Shown piece after piece: positions 1 to 10,446 of a stretch of DNA of 64,000 bases; the first letter of the stretch is position 1; every line of letters starts with the position of its first letter. The DNA is from Taklimakanibacter lacteus (GTDB lineage: Bacteria > Pseudomonadota > Alphaproteobacteria > Rhizobiales > Aestuariivirgaceae). A model generated the notes under the pieces. The model worked only from the letters and a program-made list of their open reading frames with translations. It had not been told where the DNA came from and searched no databases. Made by a program: the position numbers and the translations under genes. The stretch is from positions 186,001-250,000 of the forward strand of contig QOZQ01000009.1 in assembly GCA_003576695.1 (NCBI GenBank). Reading direction: 5' to 3'.

Positions 1-1
1 C

Positions 2-112
2 GGCAATTTCCTTGCCAAGACTCTGGAAGGTGTGTGGTCGGGCCAGACCTCGATCGATGCCGCCATGACCCAGATCCAGACCCAGTGGCAGGCCGATCTC
101 GATGAGGGCTGA
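2..112 (+). CDS. Sugar ABC transporter substrate-binding protein, C-terminal end (partial)
   Basis: Only the last 36 residues and the TGA stop are inside the window. The reading frame ends ...QTQWQADLDEG, an amphipathic helix rich in Q, D and W. This is how MalE/UgpB-type solute-binding proteins (SBP family 1) usually end. The gene lies directly before two MalF/MalG-type permease genes, which supports the call. It would be a periplasmic protein that delivers a sugar or sugar acid to the permeases at 188-1956. The start and signal peptide are outside the window, so the substrate class cannot be judged. Confidence 0.7.
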   Translation, partial: GNFLAKTLEGVWSGQTSIDAAMTQIQTQWQADLDEG

Positions 113-123
113 GTGATGATGGC

Positions 124-152
124 GGGCGCCGTGGGCTAAGTCCAAGGCGCCC
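124..152 (+). other. Intercistronic hairpin after substrate-binding protein gene
   Basis: GGGCGCC (124-130) pairs perfectly with GGCGCCC (146-152) around a 15-base loop. It lies 11 bases after the stop of the binding-protein gene and before the permease gene. There is no long T run, so it looks less like a full terminator than an mRNA-stabilising or partial-termination hairpin. Such hairpins are known between binding-protein and permease genes of ABC operons (malE-malF REP sequences). The function is inferred. Confidence 0.6.
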
Positions 153-187
153 TTTCCTGCAAACCAGGGGAAGTGAACGGAACAGGC

Positions 188-1090
188 ATGAGCGCTGCCG
201 CCCATAGCGTGGATGACGCACGCGGTCGAACACCGCGCGAGATCGACAAGGCCGGTTATGTCCTTGTCGCGTTCTTCGCCATTCCGTTCTTCCTGTTCAA
301 CATCATGCCGGTGCTGTTCGGCTTCTATGTCGCCTTCACGCGCTGGAGCATCGTCGGCTCGCCGAAATGGGAAGGCCTCAGGAACTTCACCCGCGCCTTC
401 AACGACCAGTGGGTGGCCGTCGCCTTCAAGAATATCCTGCTCTATGGCCTCATCATCGTGCCCTGCGTGACGGTGCTGGGACTGCTCTTCGCGCTCTTCG
501 TCAACAAGCGCTATCCTCTGTCGGGGCTCGCGCGCACGCTGTTCTTCGCGCCGACTGTCGTCTCCGCCACGGTGATCGGCCTTGTCTGGGTGTGGCTGCT
601 CGACACCCAGTTCGGCCTTGTCAATCACTATCTGTCCTTCTTCGGCATCGACAATATACCATGGCTGACCTCGACCCGCTGGTCGCTGGTAGGGGTCAGC
701 ATCGCGTCTGTGTGGTGGGACCTGGGCCTTGCCTTCGTGCTGTTCCTGGCGGCGCTGCAGGACATTCCCGGCGAGATCAACGATGCGGCCATCGTCGATG
801 GCGCCAATCGCTGGCAGCGTTTCCGTTACGTGATCCTGCCGCATCTGCGCCCGGTGATCAGCATGGTCGTCACCTTGCAGCTGATCTCCACCTTGCGCAT
901 CTTCAGCCAGGTCTATGTCATGACCAATGGCGGCCCGGCGAGTTCCTCGTCTTCACCGATCCACTACATCTACAGCATGGCGATCGTTCGGAATCTGTTC
1001 GGCTATGCCTCCGCCATCGCCATCCTGCTTTTCGCGCTGATCCTCGCCATCACTTTCGCGCAGCGCTTCCTGCTCAAGGAGCGCGTGTGA
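188..1090 (+). CDS. Sugar ABC transporter permease (MalF/UgpA type)
   Basis: This is a 300-residue inner-membrane permease subunit with about six hydrophobic segments. The cytoplasmic EAA loop is visible near residue 200 (DAAIVDGANRWQRF...LP). This is the contact site for the ATPase, probably the one at 5829-6944. The ATG at 188 is preceded by a weak GGAAC/AGG. A GTG at 173 directly follows AGGGGAA and would add five residues, so the start is uncertain. The stop overlaps the next start (TGATG), showing translational coupling with the partner permease. The family is certain; the substrate (sugar, sugar acid or polyol) is not. Confidence 0.9.
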   Translation: MSAAAHSVDDARGRTPREIDKAGYVLVAFFAIPFFLFNIMPVLFGFYVAFTRWSIVGSPKWEGLRNFTRAFNDQWVAVAFKNILLYGLIIVPCVTVLGLLFALFVNKRYPLSGLARTLFFAPTVVSATVIGLVWVWLLDTQFGLVNHYLSFFGIDNIPWLTSTRWSLVGVSIASVWWDLGLAFVLFLAALQDIPGEINDAAIVDGANRWQRFRYVILPHLRPVISMVVTLQLISTLRIFSQVYVMTNGGPASSSSSPIHYIYSMAIVRNLFGYASAIAILLFALILAITFAQRFLLKERV

Positions 1091-1956
1091 TGCCGCAATG
1101 GCTCGAACGCGAATTGGAGGAACGCCGTCTCAACCGGCTCGACCTCCTGATCTGGCCGGTGGGCCTCGCGGTCGCGACCCTGTGGGCCTTGCCTTTCGTC
1201 TGGATGGTTTCGACCTCGTTCAAGTTCCCGGCCGACGTGATGACGCAGGACATCGAATGGCTGCCGAGCCGGGTAACCTTCGACAACTACATCAAGGTCT
1301 TCGAATATCCGGTCGTGCGCTGGGGCATCAACAGCCTGATCCAGGCGACTTTGGCGACTTTCTTCTGCGTGCTGTTCGGCGCCATGGCGGGCTACGCGCT
1401 GGCGCGCATGCATTTCCCCGGCCGCAATCTGCTGTTCGTCATCTTCCTCGCCTCCCTGATGATCCCGGTCGAGGTATCGGTGATCCCGCTGCTGCTGGCT
1501 TTCGTGAAGGTCGGCTGGGCCAGCTCCTATCAGGCACTGATCCTGCCGGCGATCGGCAATGTGTTCAGCGTCTATATCTTCCGCCAGTTCTTCCTGACCT
1601 TCCCGGCCGAACTCGAAGACGCGGCCAAGATGGACGGCGCCGGTCCGTTCAATCTCTTCTTCCGCATCGCTTTGCCCCTGGCGCGCGCACCTGCCATTGC
1701 GGCCTCGGTCATCATCTTCACCTTGAACTGGAACAGCTTCCTGTGGCCGCTTCTCGTCACCTTCGATGAGAGCATGAAGACCCTGCCGGTGGGGGTCGCC
1801 GCCTTCACCCCGGTGGTCGGCACCCGCACCCAGATCGAGGGCTATAGCGTCGCCATGGCGGCGGTCACCATCCTCAGCATACCGAGCCTGCTGCTGTTCT
1901 GCTTCCTGCAGCGTTATTTCATCCAGGGCATCTCACAAGGCAGCATCAAGCAATGA
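1090..1956 (+). CDS. Sugar ABC transporter permease (MalG/UgpE type)
   Basis: This 288-residue protein is the second permease of the transporter. It starts MPQWLERELEERRLNRLDLL, with a short charged cytoplasmic head followed by a first membrane helix. The EAA motif EDAAKMDGAGPFNLFFRI lies in the usual place in the C-terminal third. The protein ends in QGSIKQ, close to the QG(L/I)T/S.GA.KG tail of MalG proteins. The start overlaps the upstream stop by one base, and the stop overlaps the aldehyde dehydrogenase start by four bases (ATGA). The transport and dehydrogenase genes are therefore co-translated. Confidence 0.92.
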   Translation: MPQWLERELEERRLNRLDLLIWPVGLAVATLWALPFVWMVSTSFKFPADVMTQDIEWLPSRVTFDNYIKVFEYPVVRWGINSLIQATLATFFCVLFGAMAGYALARMHFPGRNLLFVIFLASLMIPVEVSVIPLLLAFVKVGWASSYQALILPAIGNVFSVYIFRQFFLTFPAELEDAAKMDGAGPFNLFFRIALPLARAPAIAASVIIFTLNWNSFLWPLLVTFDESMKTLPVGVAAFTPVVGTRTQIEGYSVAMAAVTILSIPSLLLFCFLQRYFIQGISQGSIKQ

Positions 1957-3422
1957 GCGACAGACGCTACAGCCGCGCCGATCTCAAAGGCCCGCTTCCC
2001 GACGCGCATTTCATCTACGGCGCCTATCGCCATGCGGCGGCGCGCGAGACCTTCGCGACGGTCGATCCCAGCACCGAGGAGACGCTCACCTCCGTCGCGC
2101 GTGGTCGCGCTGCCGACATCGACCTTGCTGTCGAGGCCGCACACGGGGCCCAGCGCGGTGATTGGCGCCAGATCACGCCGGCTGAGCGCGGGAGATTGAT
2201 GTTCAAGCTTGCCGATGCGCTCGAGGCCGATGCCGAGCGCTTCGCACTCATGGAGACGCTCGATGTCGGCAAGCCGGTTAAGGAGTCACTCGGCGATGTC
2301 AGGGGGGTATGCGCCACTATCCGCTACAATGCGGGTGCTGCCGACAAGATGGAAGGCACGACCATTCCTCTGGGTCCGAGCTTCATCGACTTCACGATGC
2401 TGGAGCCCGTCGGCGTCACCGCCCATATCGTGCCCTGGAATTATCCGCTCGGCATGGTGGCGCGCTCGGTGGCGCCCGCTCTGGCCGCCGGCTGCACGGC
2501 CGTCGTCAAGCCGGCGGAGCAATCGCCGCTGACGGCGCTCGCTTTCGCCGAATTGTGTCACAAGGTCGGCTTCCCGAAGGGCGTCGTCAATGTCGTGGCA
2601 GGCTATGGCGAGGAGGCGGGGGCGGCGCTTGTCGCCCATCCCAAGGTGCGCGGCATCACCTTTACCGGCTCGGTCGCCACCGGCCGCAAGATCTATATGA
2701 ATGCCGCGCAAGGCCTGAAGCCGGCGGTGCTGGAGCTCGGCGGCAAGAATCCGATGATCGTGCTCGATGATGCCGATCTGGAGCGTGCCGCCTTTGATGC
2801 CATCGATGGCGCCTTCGGCAATAGCGGCCAGGTGTGTTCATCGTCATCGCGACTGCTGCTGCAGCACAACATCGCCGAGGAGTTCCTTGAACGGCTCGCG
2901 GAGAATGCGAGGAAGCTCGGCGTCGGACCGGGCCTCGACAATCTCGATCTCGGGCCGCTGGTCTCGAAAGAGCAGTATGACAAGGTGCAGTCCTATCTCG
3001 CCAGTGGCCGCGCCGCGGGCGCCCGGATGAGGCACGGCGGCGGCCGGCCAGCCGCATTGGCGCGCGGCTATTTCATCGAGCCCACCATCATCGATCATGT
3101 CGATGCCGGCAGTGCCCTGGCGCGCGAAGAGATATTCGGGCCCGTCGCGGTGGCGCAGGTCTTCGACAAGGTGGAAGAGGCGGTCGAGCTTGCCAATGGA
3201 CTTGGCTACGGCCTGGTCTCCGGCGTCTACAGCCGGGACATCTCGCGTGCTTTCAAGCTCGCGCGCGATCTCGAAGCAGGCTCGGTCTGGATCAATGGCT
3301 GGTTCATTGGCGGGGTCCAGGCGCCGACCGGGGGAATCAAGGACAGCGGTATCGGCCGTGAACGCGGCCTGCCCGGAATCCGCAATTATCTCAGCATCAA
3401 GAATGTCGGAATCCGGCTCTGA
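1953..3422 (+). CDS. NAD(P)-dependent aldehyde dehydrogenase
   Basis: This 489-residue member of the ALDH superfamily oxidises an aldehyde to the acid. Visible features are the PWNYP oxyanion Asn (N163), the coenzyme-binding GS motif FTGSVATG (about 237-244), the general base in ELGGKNP (E261) and the catalytic cysteine in SGQVCSSSSR (C295). Length and motifs are complete. Beside a DapA-type lyase/dehydratase and a UxaA-type dehydratase, a 2-oxoglutarate-semialdehyde dehydrogenase role is plausible, as in oxidative uronate and pentonate routes. Aldehydes from other lyase products would fit too. The family is sure; the substrate is inferred. Confidence 0.93.
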   Translation: MSDRRYSRADLKGPLPDAHFIYGAYRHAAARETFATVDPSTEETLTSVARGRAADIDLAVEAAHGAQRGDWRQITPAERGRLMFKLADALEADAERFALMETLDVGKPVKESLGDVRGVCATIRYNAGAADKMEGTTIPLGPSFIDFTMLEPVGVTAHIVPWNYPLGMVARSVAPALAAGCTAVVKPAEQSPLTALAFAELCHKVGFPKGVVNVVAGYGEEAGAALVAHPKVRGITFTGSVATGRKIYMNAAQGLKPAVLELGGKNPMIVLDDADLERAAFDAIDGAFGNSGQVCSSSSRLLLQHNIAEEFLERLAENARKLGVGPGLDNLDLGPLVSKEQYDKVQSYLASGRAAGARMRHGGGRPAALARGYFIEPTIIDHVDAGSALAREEIFGPVAVAQVFDKVEEAVELANGLGYGLVSGVYSRDISRAFKLARDLEAGSVWINGWFIGGVQAPTGGIKDSGIGRERGLPGIRNYLSIKNVGIRL

Positions 3423-3438
3423 CAGGAGAGTTTCGATC

Positions 3439-4668
3439 ATGCCTTATGAGGAAAGCAGAATGAGTCCTATCAAGAATGTCGAGCACTATACGATCTTCAA
3501 GCACAAGGAGCATTGCGTAAACCAGATCGCGACCCGTGTGCTGAAGAATGGCGATCTCGTTGCCGTCTTCAACGAGGAGCGCTTTCCTTATCATCATGAC
3601 AGTGGCCAGACACTGCTGACGCGCTCGACGGATGGTGGCAAGAGCTGGAGCGAGCCGACCGTCGTGCTGCCGTGGACGGCGACGCAGGGCAACTGGGATT
3701 GCGGCATATGCGAGCTTGATGACGGCACGCTCCTCGTCAACATGACGATCACCGGCTTCTTCAAGCGCGGAGTCAAGCCGGAGCAACCCTCGTGGAGCAC
3801 CCATCCCCATACGAGGGAGTGGGGCGACTGGACCTGGGCTTACAAGACGCAAGCCTGGCTCGGCACCTTTGTCGTCAAGTCGAAGGATGGCGGCAAGAGC
3901 TGGACCGATCCGATCCCGGTCAATGTCCGCCCCCTGAAGCATGGCGGCTGCCGCCTCGGCTCATGGCTCTTGCCCAACGGCTCGCTGCTGATGGGACTCT
4001 ATGGCCGCATCCATGGCTATGAGGAGGAAGGCGAGGGCGAAAGCACGCGCTCGGCCCTGATGCGCTCCGACGATGGTGGCGAGAACTGGGAATATTATTC
4101 GACGCTGGCCTATGATCCGGCCAACATCATCGACTATGAGGAGCCGGGCCTGTTGCGCCTGAAGGATGGGCGCCTCGTCTGCTTCATGCGCACCCATGTC
4201 AATCCGTCGGGTGACGCCAAGAACATGGTGATGACCATCTCGGAAGATGACGGCTTCAGCTGGACGCCGCCCAAATGGACGAATATCTGGGGCTATCCGC
4301 CCGAGCTGATCGCGCTGCAGGACGGCCGCTACCTCATGGTCTATGGCTATCGCCGCCCGCCCTATGGCGTGCGCGCCATCATTTCCGAGGACGGAGTCAC
4401 CTGGGATCGGAAGAACGAATTCGTCATTCGCGAAGGCGGCGTACCGGGTGCCACGGCGACCGAGACTCCGGGTTCGAGCCGCATGACCCCGGCTTCGGGC
4501 AAGATCGCCGGTGGCGGTGTCGACTGGAACCATCCCGGCATCTACCAGCACATCGGCTATCCGAGCGTGGCCCAGATGAAGGACGGCACGGTCGTGTGCT
4601 CCTTCCATGAATGGAGTGACGATCCGAAGCCCCTGCAATATGTCCGCTGCACGCGGTTCCGCGTCTGA
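3439..4668 (+). CDS. Sialidase-fold (BNR/Asp-box) protein, copy 1, cytoplasmic
   Basis: This 409-residue six-bladed-propeller type protein has at least five Asp-boxes: STDGGKSW, SKDGGKSW, SDDGGENW, SEDDGFSW and SEDGVTW. It belongs to the sialidase superfamily (exo-alpha-sialidase/BNR-like). No signal peptide is visible at either possible start (ATG 3439 behind GGAG, or ATG 3460 behind GAGG). It therefore probably acts in the cytoplasm on an imported compound. The classical RIP motif of bacterial sialidases was not found, so true sialidase activity is doubtful. It is followed 10 bases later by a second, diverged copy, inside an operon with a transporter and sugar-acid enzymes. Confidence 0.85.
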   Translation: MPYEESRMSPIKNVEHYTIFKHKEHCVNQIATRVLKNGDLVAVFNEERFPYHHDSGQTLLTRSTDGGKSWSEPTVVLPWTATQGNWDCGICELDDGTLLVNMTITGFFKRGVKPEQPSWSTHPHTREWGDWTWAYKTQAWLGTFVVKSKDGGKSWTDPIPVNVRPLKHGGCRLGSWLLPNGSLLMGLYGRIHGYEEEGEGESTRSALMRSDDGGENWEYYSTLAYDPANIIDYEEPGLLRLKDGRLVCFMRTHVNPSGDAKNMVMTISEDDGFSWTPPKWTNIWGYPPELIALQDGRYLMVYGYRRPPYGVRAIISEDGVTWDRKNEFVIREGGVPGATATETPGSSRMTPASGKIAGGGVDWNHPGIYQHIGYPSVAQMKDGTVVCSFHEWSDDPKPLQYVRCTRFRV

Positions 4669-4678
4669 GGAGCAAAGG

Positions 4679-5828
4679 GTGAACGTGCTCGACACCAGCG
4701 GGGATCAGGCGATGGCGCACAGGCTGCTCCATCGCGATCCCTTCGCCTATTGCGCCCATCCACATCTGATCGCGGCACGGCCCGACAACTGGCTCATGGT
4801 CTTCACCCAGAGCCGGCGGCGCGACATCGTCCTCCATCCGCCGCAGGATCCCTTCTACTGCAATATGCTGATGCGGTCGGAGGATCAGGGGCGGAGCTGG
4901 ACGACGCCGTCGATTATACCGGGCTTCCGCTGGCAGGGTGTCGAATGCGCAGGCCTGACGGCACTTCGCTCGGGCAAGATCCTGCTCAATCAGTGGCGTT
5001 TCGACTGGTACCCGCTCGATCACGCGCGCGCACATCTGAAGCCTGAAGACTATGTCTCATCCGAGCACCTGATGGGGCCCGAGGCGATGGCGGCCGAGCT
5101 TTCCGACTGGGCACCGGAGTCTCAGACCATCGCCGAACGTTTCCCCTGGGCGCGCGGGGGCGGCGAGACCTGGATCCATACTTCCGATGACGGCGGGCGC
5201 AGCTTCGCCCGGTCGGTCAGGATCGACACGGCGCCTTTCAGTGGCGGCTATGGCATGCGCGGCGGTGTCGAGCTGCCTGATGGCGAGGTCATCCTGCCGC
5301 TCTGCGACGTGCCGCAGTATCGCAATGTGTTCATCGTCCGCTCGCTCGATAGCGGCGAGAGCTGGTCGCAGGCTGAGCTGGTGGCCGGCGGTGAGGGCCA
5401 TGAATTCGAGGAACCGGCACCATTGCTCCTGCGCTCCGGACGCCTGATCATGCTGCTGCGCGACAACCTCACCCGCATCCTGCATCTTGTGCATTCGGAT
5501 GATGGCGGGCGAAGCTGGAGTGCGGCATGCGCGACCGGCATCATCGATTATCCGGCGCATCTGCTCGAACTGCCGGATGGGCGGATCGCCTGCGTCACCG
5601 GTCGGCGCGCGCCGCCATTCGGAATCACTCTCCATATATCGGAAGATGAAGGCGAGACCTGGCCGGCCGATCGTCCGATCATGGTGCGCTCAGGTCTCCC
5701 CAATCGCGATCTGGGCTATCCCACCATGGCGCTGCGCCCGGATGGCGATCTCTTCATTGCCTATTATGCCCAGGATGTGAGTGGCGTGACCGGCATCCAG
5801 GCGAGCCTGCTCAAGAAGGAGGTCATCG

Positions 5829-5842
<14 letters not shown>
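4679..5842 (+). CDS. Sialidase-fold (BNR/Asp-box) protein, copy 2, cytoplasmic
   Basis: This 387-residue paralogue of the preceding gene has Asp-boxes SEDQGRSW, SDDGGRSF, SLDSGESW, SDDGGRSW and SEDEGETW spread through the protein. The GTG start at 4679 is chosen because GAGGAG lies seven bases upstream; an ATG at 4712 is an alternative. No signal peptide is seen. Its 3' end overlaps the ATPase gene by 14 bases, so it is firmly within the operon. Sialidase-superfamily proteins hydrolyse or eliminate glycosides, but the substrate here is unknown. The two copies differ widely in sequence and may work on successive linkages or as a heteromer. Confidence 0.85.
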
Positions 5843-6933
<1,091 letters not shown>

Positions 6934-6944
<11 letters not shown>

Positions 6945-7896
6945 ACTGCTGAAATCCCGGCTTGCGGGCTGCTATGTGACCATCCCGACTCCCTTCGAGG
7001 ATAGTGACGGCTTTCCCGTAAACCATGCGGCCTTGCGCAGCTACGTACGCTTCCTCGTGTCGAGCGGTCTCAATACCGACTATGCGACGCTTCTTTCGGG
7101 CGGCGCCGCGGGCGACTTTTCGACCATGACTTTCGAGGAGCGCATCCGCGTCGCCGAGACCGTCGCCGATGAAGCGAAGGGCAGGGTACCGCTCGCTTTT
7201 GGCGGCCAGTCGACCTCGACGCTGGAACTCGTGCGCCTCGCCACAGCTGCGCAATCCATGGGCTTCGACTTCATGCAGGTCTCGTGCCCATTCTACTTCA
7301 CCCACACGGAAGGCGATTTCGAGGAATTCGTCACCGCCGCGGCAAAGGCCGCACCTGATCTCGGCATCATCGTCTATAATACCTTCTGGACGGCGACCGG
7401 GATGTCTTTCGCCATGATCGAGCGCCTGGCGCGCATTCCCAATATCGTCGGCCTCAAATGGGCGACCCCGCGCACCGATGCGATGGAATTCGAGGATGTC
7501 ACCTCGCATTTCTCCGAGCGCTTCACCATCATCGACAACAACCTGTTCTTTCCCTATTCGGCGATGCCGGCACTGGGCGCGAAAGCCTTCGAAGTGCATC
7601 TGTGCAATTACTGGCCGGAATGGGGCATCAAGCTCGTCGATGAGGTGAAGGCCAGGAACTATACCGAGATCTCGCGCATGATGATCAAGGAGGCGATGCC
7701 CTTCTACAAATTGTGGGTGAAGATCGAGAAGGAGTATACGAGCGGCGACGGCTATCTCGACAAGCTCTGCATGGAGCTTGTCGGCCTGCCGTCGTCGCGC
7801 TGCCGCCCGCCGACGCGCGATGTGCGCGAGCGCTATCGCGACGAAACTTACCGCATGATGAAGCAGAAGAAGGTGCCGCGCCTGGTCGCAAGATGA
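6934..7896 (+). CDS. DapA-family lyase/dehydratase (KdgD or N-acetylneuraminate-lyase-like)
   Basis: This 320-residue (beta/alpha)8 class I aldolase-family protein carries the proton-relay Tyr in IIVYNTFW (Y148) and the Schiff-base Lys in NIVGLKWAT (K175). The substrate-carboxylate loop SGGAAGDFS lies near residues 55-63. The family contains dihydrodipicolinate synthase, N-acetylneuraminate lyase, KDG aldolase and 5-dehydro-4-deoxyglucarate dehydratase. The GTG start at 6934 is preceded by GGGAG. With an adjacent ALDH and UxaA-type dehydratase, a KdgD-like dehydratase/decarboxylase or a 2-keto-3-deoxy-acid aldolase fits best. A sialic-acid lyase is an alternative suggested by the sialidase-fold neighbours. 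Confidence 0.9.
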
Positions 7897-7900
7897 TGTC

Positions 7901-8197
7901 ATGACCCAGCTGGTGAACATGATCATTCTGGATGAAGGTGACAATGTCGGTGTTGCCCTGCGCGACATCGCGGCCGGCGAGCAGGCGAGGAGCGCCAATG
8001 GTCTGCAGCTTCCGGCGGCCGAGCGCATCGTCCAGGGTCACAAGGTTGCGCTGCGCAATATTGCCGAGGCCGAGAAGATCATCCGCTTCGGTGTCGCCGT
8101 GGGTATCGCCACCGCGTCAATCCCCCGCGGGCATCTCGTTCATATTCACAATGTTAAGAGCCAGTATCTCAACAATGATGAGGACCACTATGAGTAG
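7901..8197 (+). CDS. UxaA-family dehydratase small subunit (SAF domain)
   Basis: This 98-residue SAF-domain protein resembles the N-terminal part of altronate/galactarate dehydratase (UxaA/GarD) and the separate small subunit of sulfolactate sulfo-lyase SuyA. Recognisable features are the DNVGVALRDIAAGE stretch and the later GHKVALRNIAEAE and GVAVGIAT...HIHNV segments. It overlaps the large-subunit start by eight bases (8190-8197), showing coupled translation of the two parts. On its own it would not be catalytic. It is expected to form one arm of a two-subunit dehydratase with the protein at 8190-9404. Confidence 0.85.
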   Translation: MTQLVNMIILDEGDNVGVALRDIAAGEQARSANGLQLPAAERIVQGHKVALRNIAEAEKIIRFGVAVGIATASIPRGHLVHIHNVKSQYLNNDEDHYE

Positions 8198-9404
8198 GAC
8201 TTCGTCACATCAGGGCATGCGGGGCTATTTGCGCGCCGATGGCCGCAAGGGCATCCGCAATTTCGTCGTCATCGCCTATCTGGTGGAATGCGCCCATCAC
8301 GTAGCGCGCCAGATCGCTCAAGCCCATCAGACCGAGGGCGGGCAGCTCATCGGCTTTCCGGGCTGCTATCCGAGCGACTATGCGCATCGTGTGATGGAGG
8401 CGATGTGCACGCATCCTAATGTCGGCGCCGTCCTCCTCGTATCGCTCGGATGCGAGGAGTTCCGCCGCAGCGCCTTGCTTGATGCCGTCGAGGCTTCGGG
8501 ACGGGCAGCCAAGCTGCTCGTCATCCAGGAATGCGGGGGGACGCGCGCTGCGATCGGGGAAGGACGTCATTGGGTAACGCAGGCCCTTGCAGCCGCCCAT
8601 GCCGTCGAAACGGTGCCTCTGGATTTCTCCGATCTCGTCATCGGCACCAAATGCGGCGGCTCCGACGGACTGAGCGGCATCACCATCAACCCGGCGGTCG
8701 GCCGCGCTTTCGATCGCCTGGGCGATCTTGGCGCCACCCTCATGTTCGAGGAGACCTGCGAGCTCATCGGTTGTCAGGATCACATGCAGCAGCGCGCGGT
8801 GACGCCCGAGCTCGGCCGCGAATTGAAGGCGGCGGTCGAGAAGGCCGATCGCTATTACCGCGAACTGGGCCATGGCAGCTTCGGCGGCGGCAATATCAAG
8901 CATGGTCTTTCGACGCTCGAGGAGAAGTCGCTCGGCGCCTATGCCAAGAGCGGCACCCGGCCGATTGCCGGCCTGATCAAGCCCGGCACCCGCCCGCCGC
9001 ATGGCGGTCTCTATCTGATGGATACTGTGAATGACGGGCCGGTACGCCATGGCATCCCCAATATCAACGACACCCAGACCATCACCGAGATGGTGGCAAG
9101 CGGCTGCCACATGATCGTCTTCACGACGGGAGCCGGCTCAGTGGTGGGGCAGGCGGTCGCGCCCGTCATCAAGGGCGTCTCCAATTCGCGCGTCTATCAG
9201 CGGCTGGCCGACGATATCGACGTCAATGGCGGCACCATCGCCGACGGCGTCGAGACCATCGACGATGTCGGTGAGCGCATCATCGCCGAAGTCGTGAGTC
9301 TCGCATCCGGGCATCCGAGCAAGTCGGAATCTCTCGGGCATCAGGAATTCGCTCTTTCCTACAAAACCTACGAACCGGCAGGTCCGGCCTGCCTGCCGGT
9401 TTGA
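8190..9404 (+). CDS. UxaA-family dehydratase large subunit (altronate/galactarate dehydratase or SuyB-like)
   Basis: This 404-residue protein opens with the family motif GYLRADGRKGIRN. It contains GTKCGGSDGLSGITINPAVG, the EETCELIGC stretch, GNIKHGLSTLEEKSLG and the C-terminal FTTGAGS motif. These are hallmarks of the iron-dependent UxaA/GarD/SuyB lyases that remove water (or sulfite) from a sugar acid to give a 2-oxo-3-deoxy acid. The ATG at 8190 sits inside the end of the small-subunit gene. The product would be a fitting substrate for the DapA-type enzyme just upstream. Specificity cannot be read from the sequence. Confidence 0.9.
   Translation: MSRTSSHQGMRGYLRADGRKGIRNFVVIAYLVECAHHVARQIAQAHQTEGGQLIGFPGCYPSDYAHRVMEAMCTHPNVGAVLLVSLGCEEFRRSALLDAVEASGRAAKLLVIQECGGTRAAIGEGRHWVTQALAAAHAVETVPLDFSDLVIGTKCGGSDGLSGITINPAVGRAFDRLGDLGATLMFEETCELIGCQDHMQQRAVTPELGRELKAAVEKADRYYRELGHGSFGGGNIKHGLSTLEEKSLGAYAKSGTRPIAGLIKPGTRPPHGGLYLMDTVNDGPVRHGIPNINDTQTITEMVASGCHMIVFTTGAGSVVGQAVAPVIKGVSNSRVYQRLADDIDVNGGTIADGVETIDDVGERIIAEVVSLASGHPSKSESLGHQEFALSYKTYEPAGPACLPV
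9373..9401 (+). other. Strong hairpin at the end of the dehydratase gene
   Basis: AACCGGCAGG (9373-9382) pairs perfectly with CCTGCCGGTT (9392-9401) around a nine-base loop. It ends directly before the TGA of the large-subunit gene. No T run follows, so it is not a standard terminator. It sits just upstream of the second binding-protein gene and could act in RNA processing or attenuation between the two halves of the cluster. Confidence 0.5.
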
Positions 9405-9430
9405 AACATAAAGCGCCACGGAGGAAACCG

Positions 9431-10432
9431 ATGAATAGGAAGCATGTCATTCTGACGTCTATGTTTGCTGCGACGCTCATCGCCTCGATGGGCATCGCCA
9501 AAGCGGCGGACGATGTCCGCTTGCGCCTCAACTGGATGTATTACGGCTCGCATGCGGGCTTCGCCTATGGCAAGGACAAGGGCTATTACAAGGATGCGGG
9601 TATCGATCTCGATATCCGCTCTGGCAATGGCTCGGGCTCGGCGCATCGCCTCGTCGCCAATAATGACAGTACTTTCGCTTACGGCTCCTGCGCCTCGATG
9701 CTCAATCTGGCCGCCAAGGGCGCGCCCCTCATTTCGGTGGGGGTGATCGATGCCATGGGCACGGAAGCGGTCATCGTGCGCCCCGATGCCGGCGTCAAGG
9801 CGATCGGCGATCTCAAGGGCAAGACCATCCTCACCACCGCCAATGCCGGCGTGAACACCTTCTTCCCGCTGGTGCTGCAGGCGGCGGGCCTGAAGGAGGG
9901 CGATGTCACCATCACCAATGTGCCGGATGGCGCGCTGGTGTCGAGCTATCTGCAAGGGGCGGGCGGCGCCGTTGCCATGCTGGGTGGGCTCGACGACAAG
10001 CCGGCCGAGATCAAGGCCAATGGCGGGGCGACGCCGGTGACCTTTCCCTATTCGGATTTTGGCGTGAACCAGGTCGGCTATTGCATCGTCGCCAACATCG
10101 ATACGGTGAAGAGCAAGCCCGATCTGGTGAAGAGCTTCGTGGCGGCGACCGTCAAGGCCTATAAGGAGACGGAAGCCAATCCGGATGCGGCGGTCGCCTC
10201 GATGGCCGACATCGTCGGCGGCTCCATGGCCGAGGAGCAGGGCAAGGCGCAGGCCCGAGCCGTGCTCGACGTGACGCTGAGCGTGCTCTATTCCAAGGCC
10301 AACAAGGACAAGAAGCTCGGCATGAACGTGCCGGCCGACTGGGACGACATGCTGGCCCTGATGAAGAAGTACAATGATCTTCAGACCGACAAGCCCGCCT
10401 CGGCTTTCTACACCAACGACTTCGTACCCTGA
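9431..10432 (+). CDS. ABC transporter substrate-binding protein (SsuA/TauA/NMT1 type)
   Basis: This 333-residue periplasmic binding protein has a Sec signal peptide (MNRKHVILTSMFAATLIASMGIAKA, with likely cleavage after AKA). The mature start DDVRLRLNWMYYGSHAGFAYG is the pattern of NMT1/THI5-like and SsuA/TauA proteins. These bind small organic ions such as sulfonates, taurine, pyrimidine precursors or carboxylates. The ATG at 9431 has GGAGGA eight to ten bases upstream. It begins an SBP-ATPase-permease set that is separate from the MalFGK-type system at the start of the window. Confidence 0.9.
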   Translation: MNRKHVILTSMFAATLIASMGIAKAADDVRLRLNWMYYGSHAGFAYGKDKGYYKDAGIDLDIRSGNGSGSAHRLVANNDSTFAYGSCASMLNLAAKGAPLISVGVIDAMGTEAVIVRPDAGVKAIGDLKGKTILTTANAGVNTFFPLVLQAAGLKEGDVTITNVPDGALVSSYLQGAGGAVAMLGGLDDKPAEIKANGGATPVTFPYSDFGVNQVGYCIVANIDTVKSKPDLVKSFVAATVKAYKETEANPDAAVASMADIVGGSMAEEQGKAQARAVLDVTLSVLYSKANKDKKLGMNVPADWDDMLALMKKYNDLQTDKPASAFYTNDFVP

Positions 10433-10446
10433 CCGTGTATGCTGCG

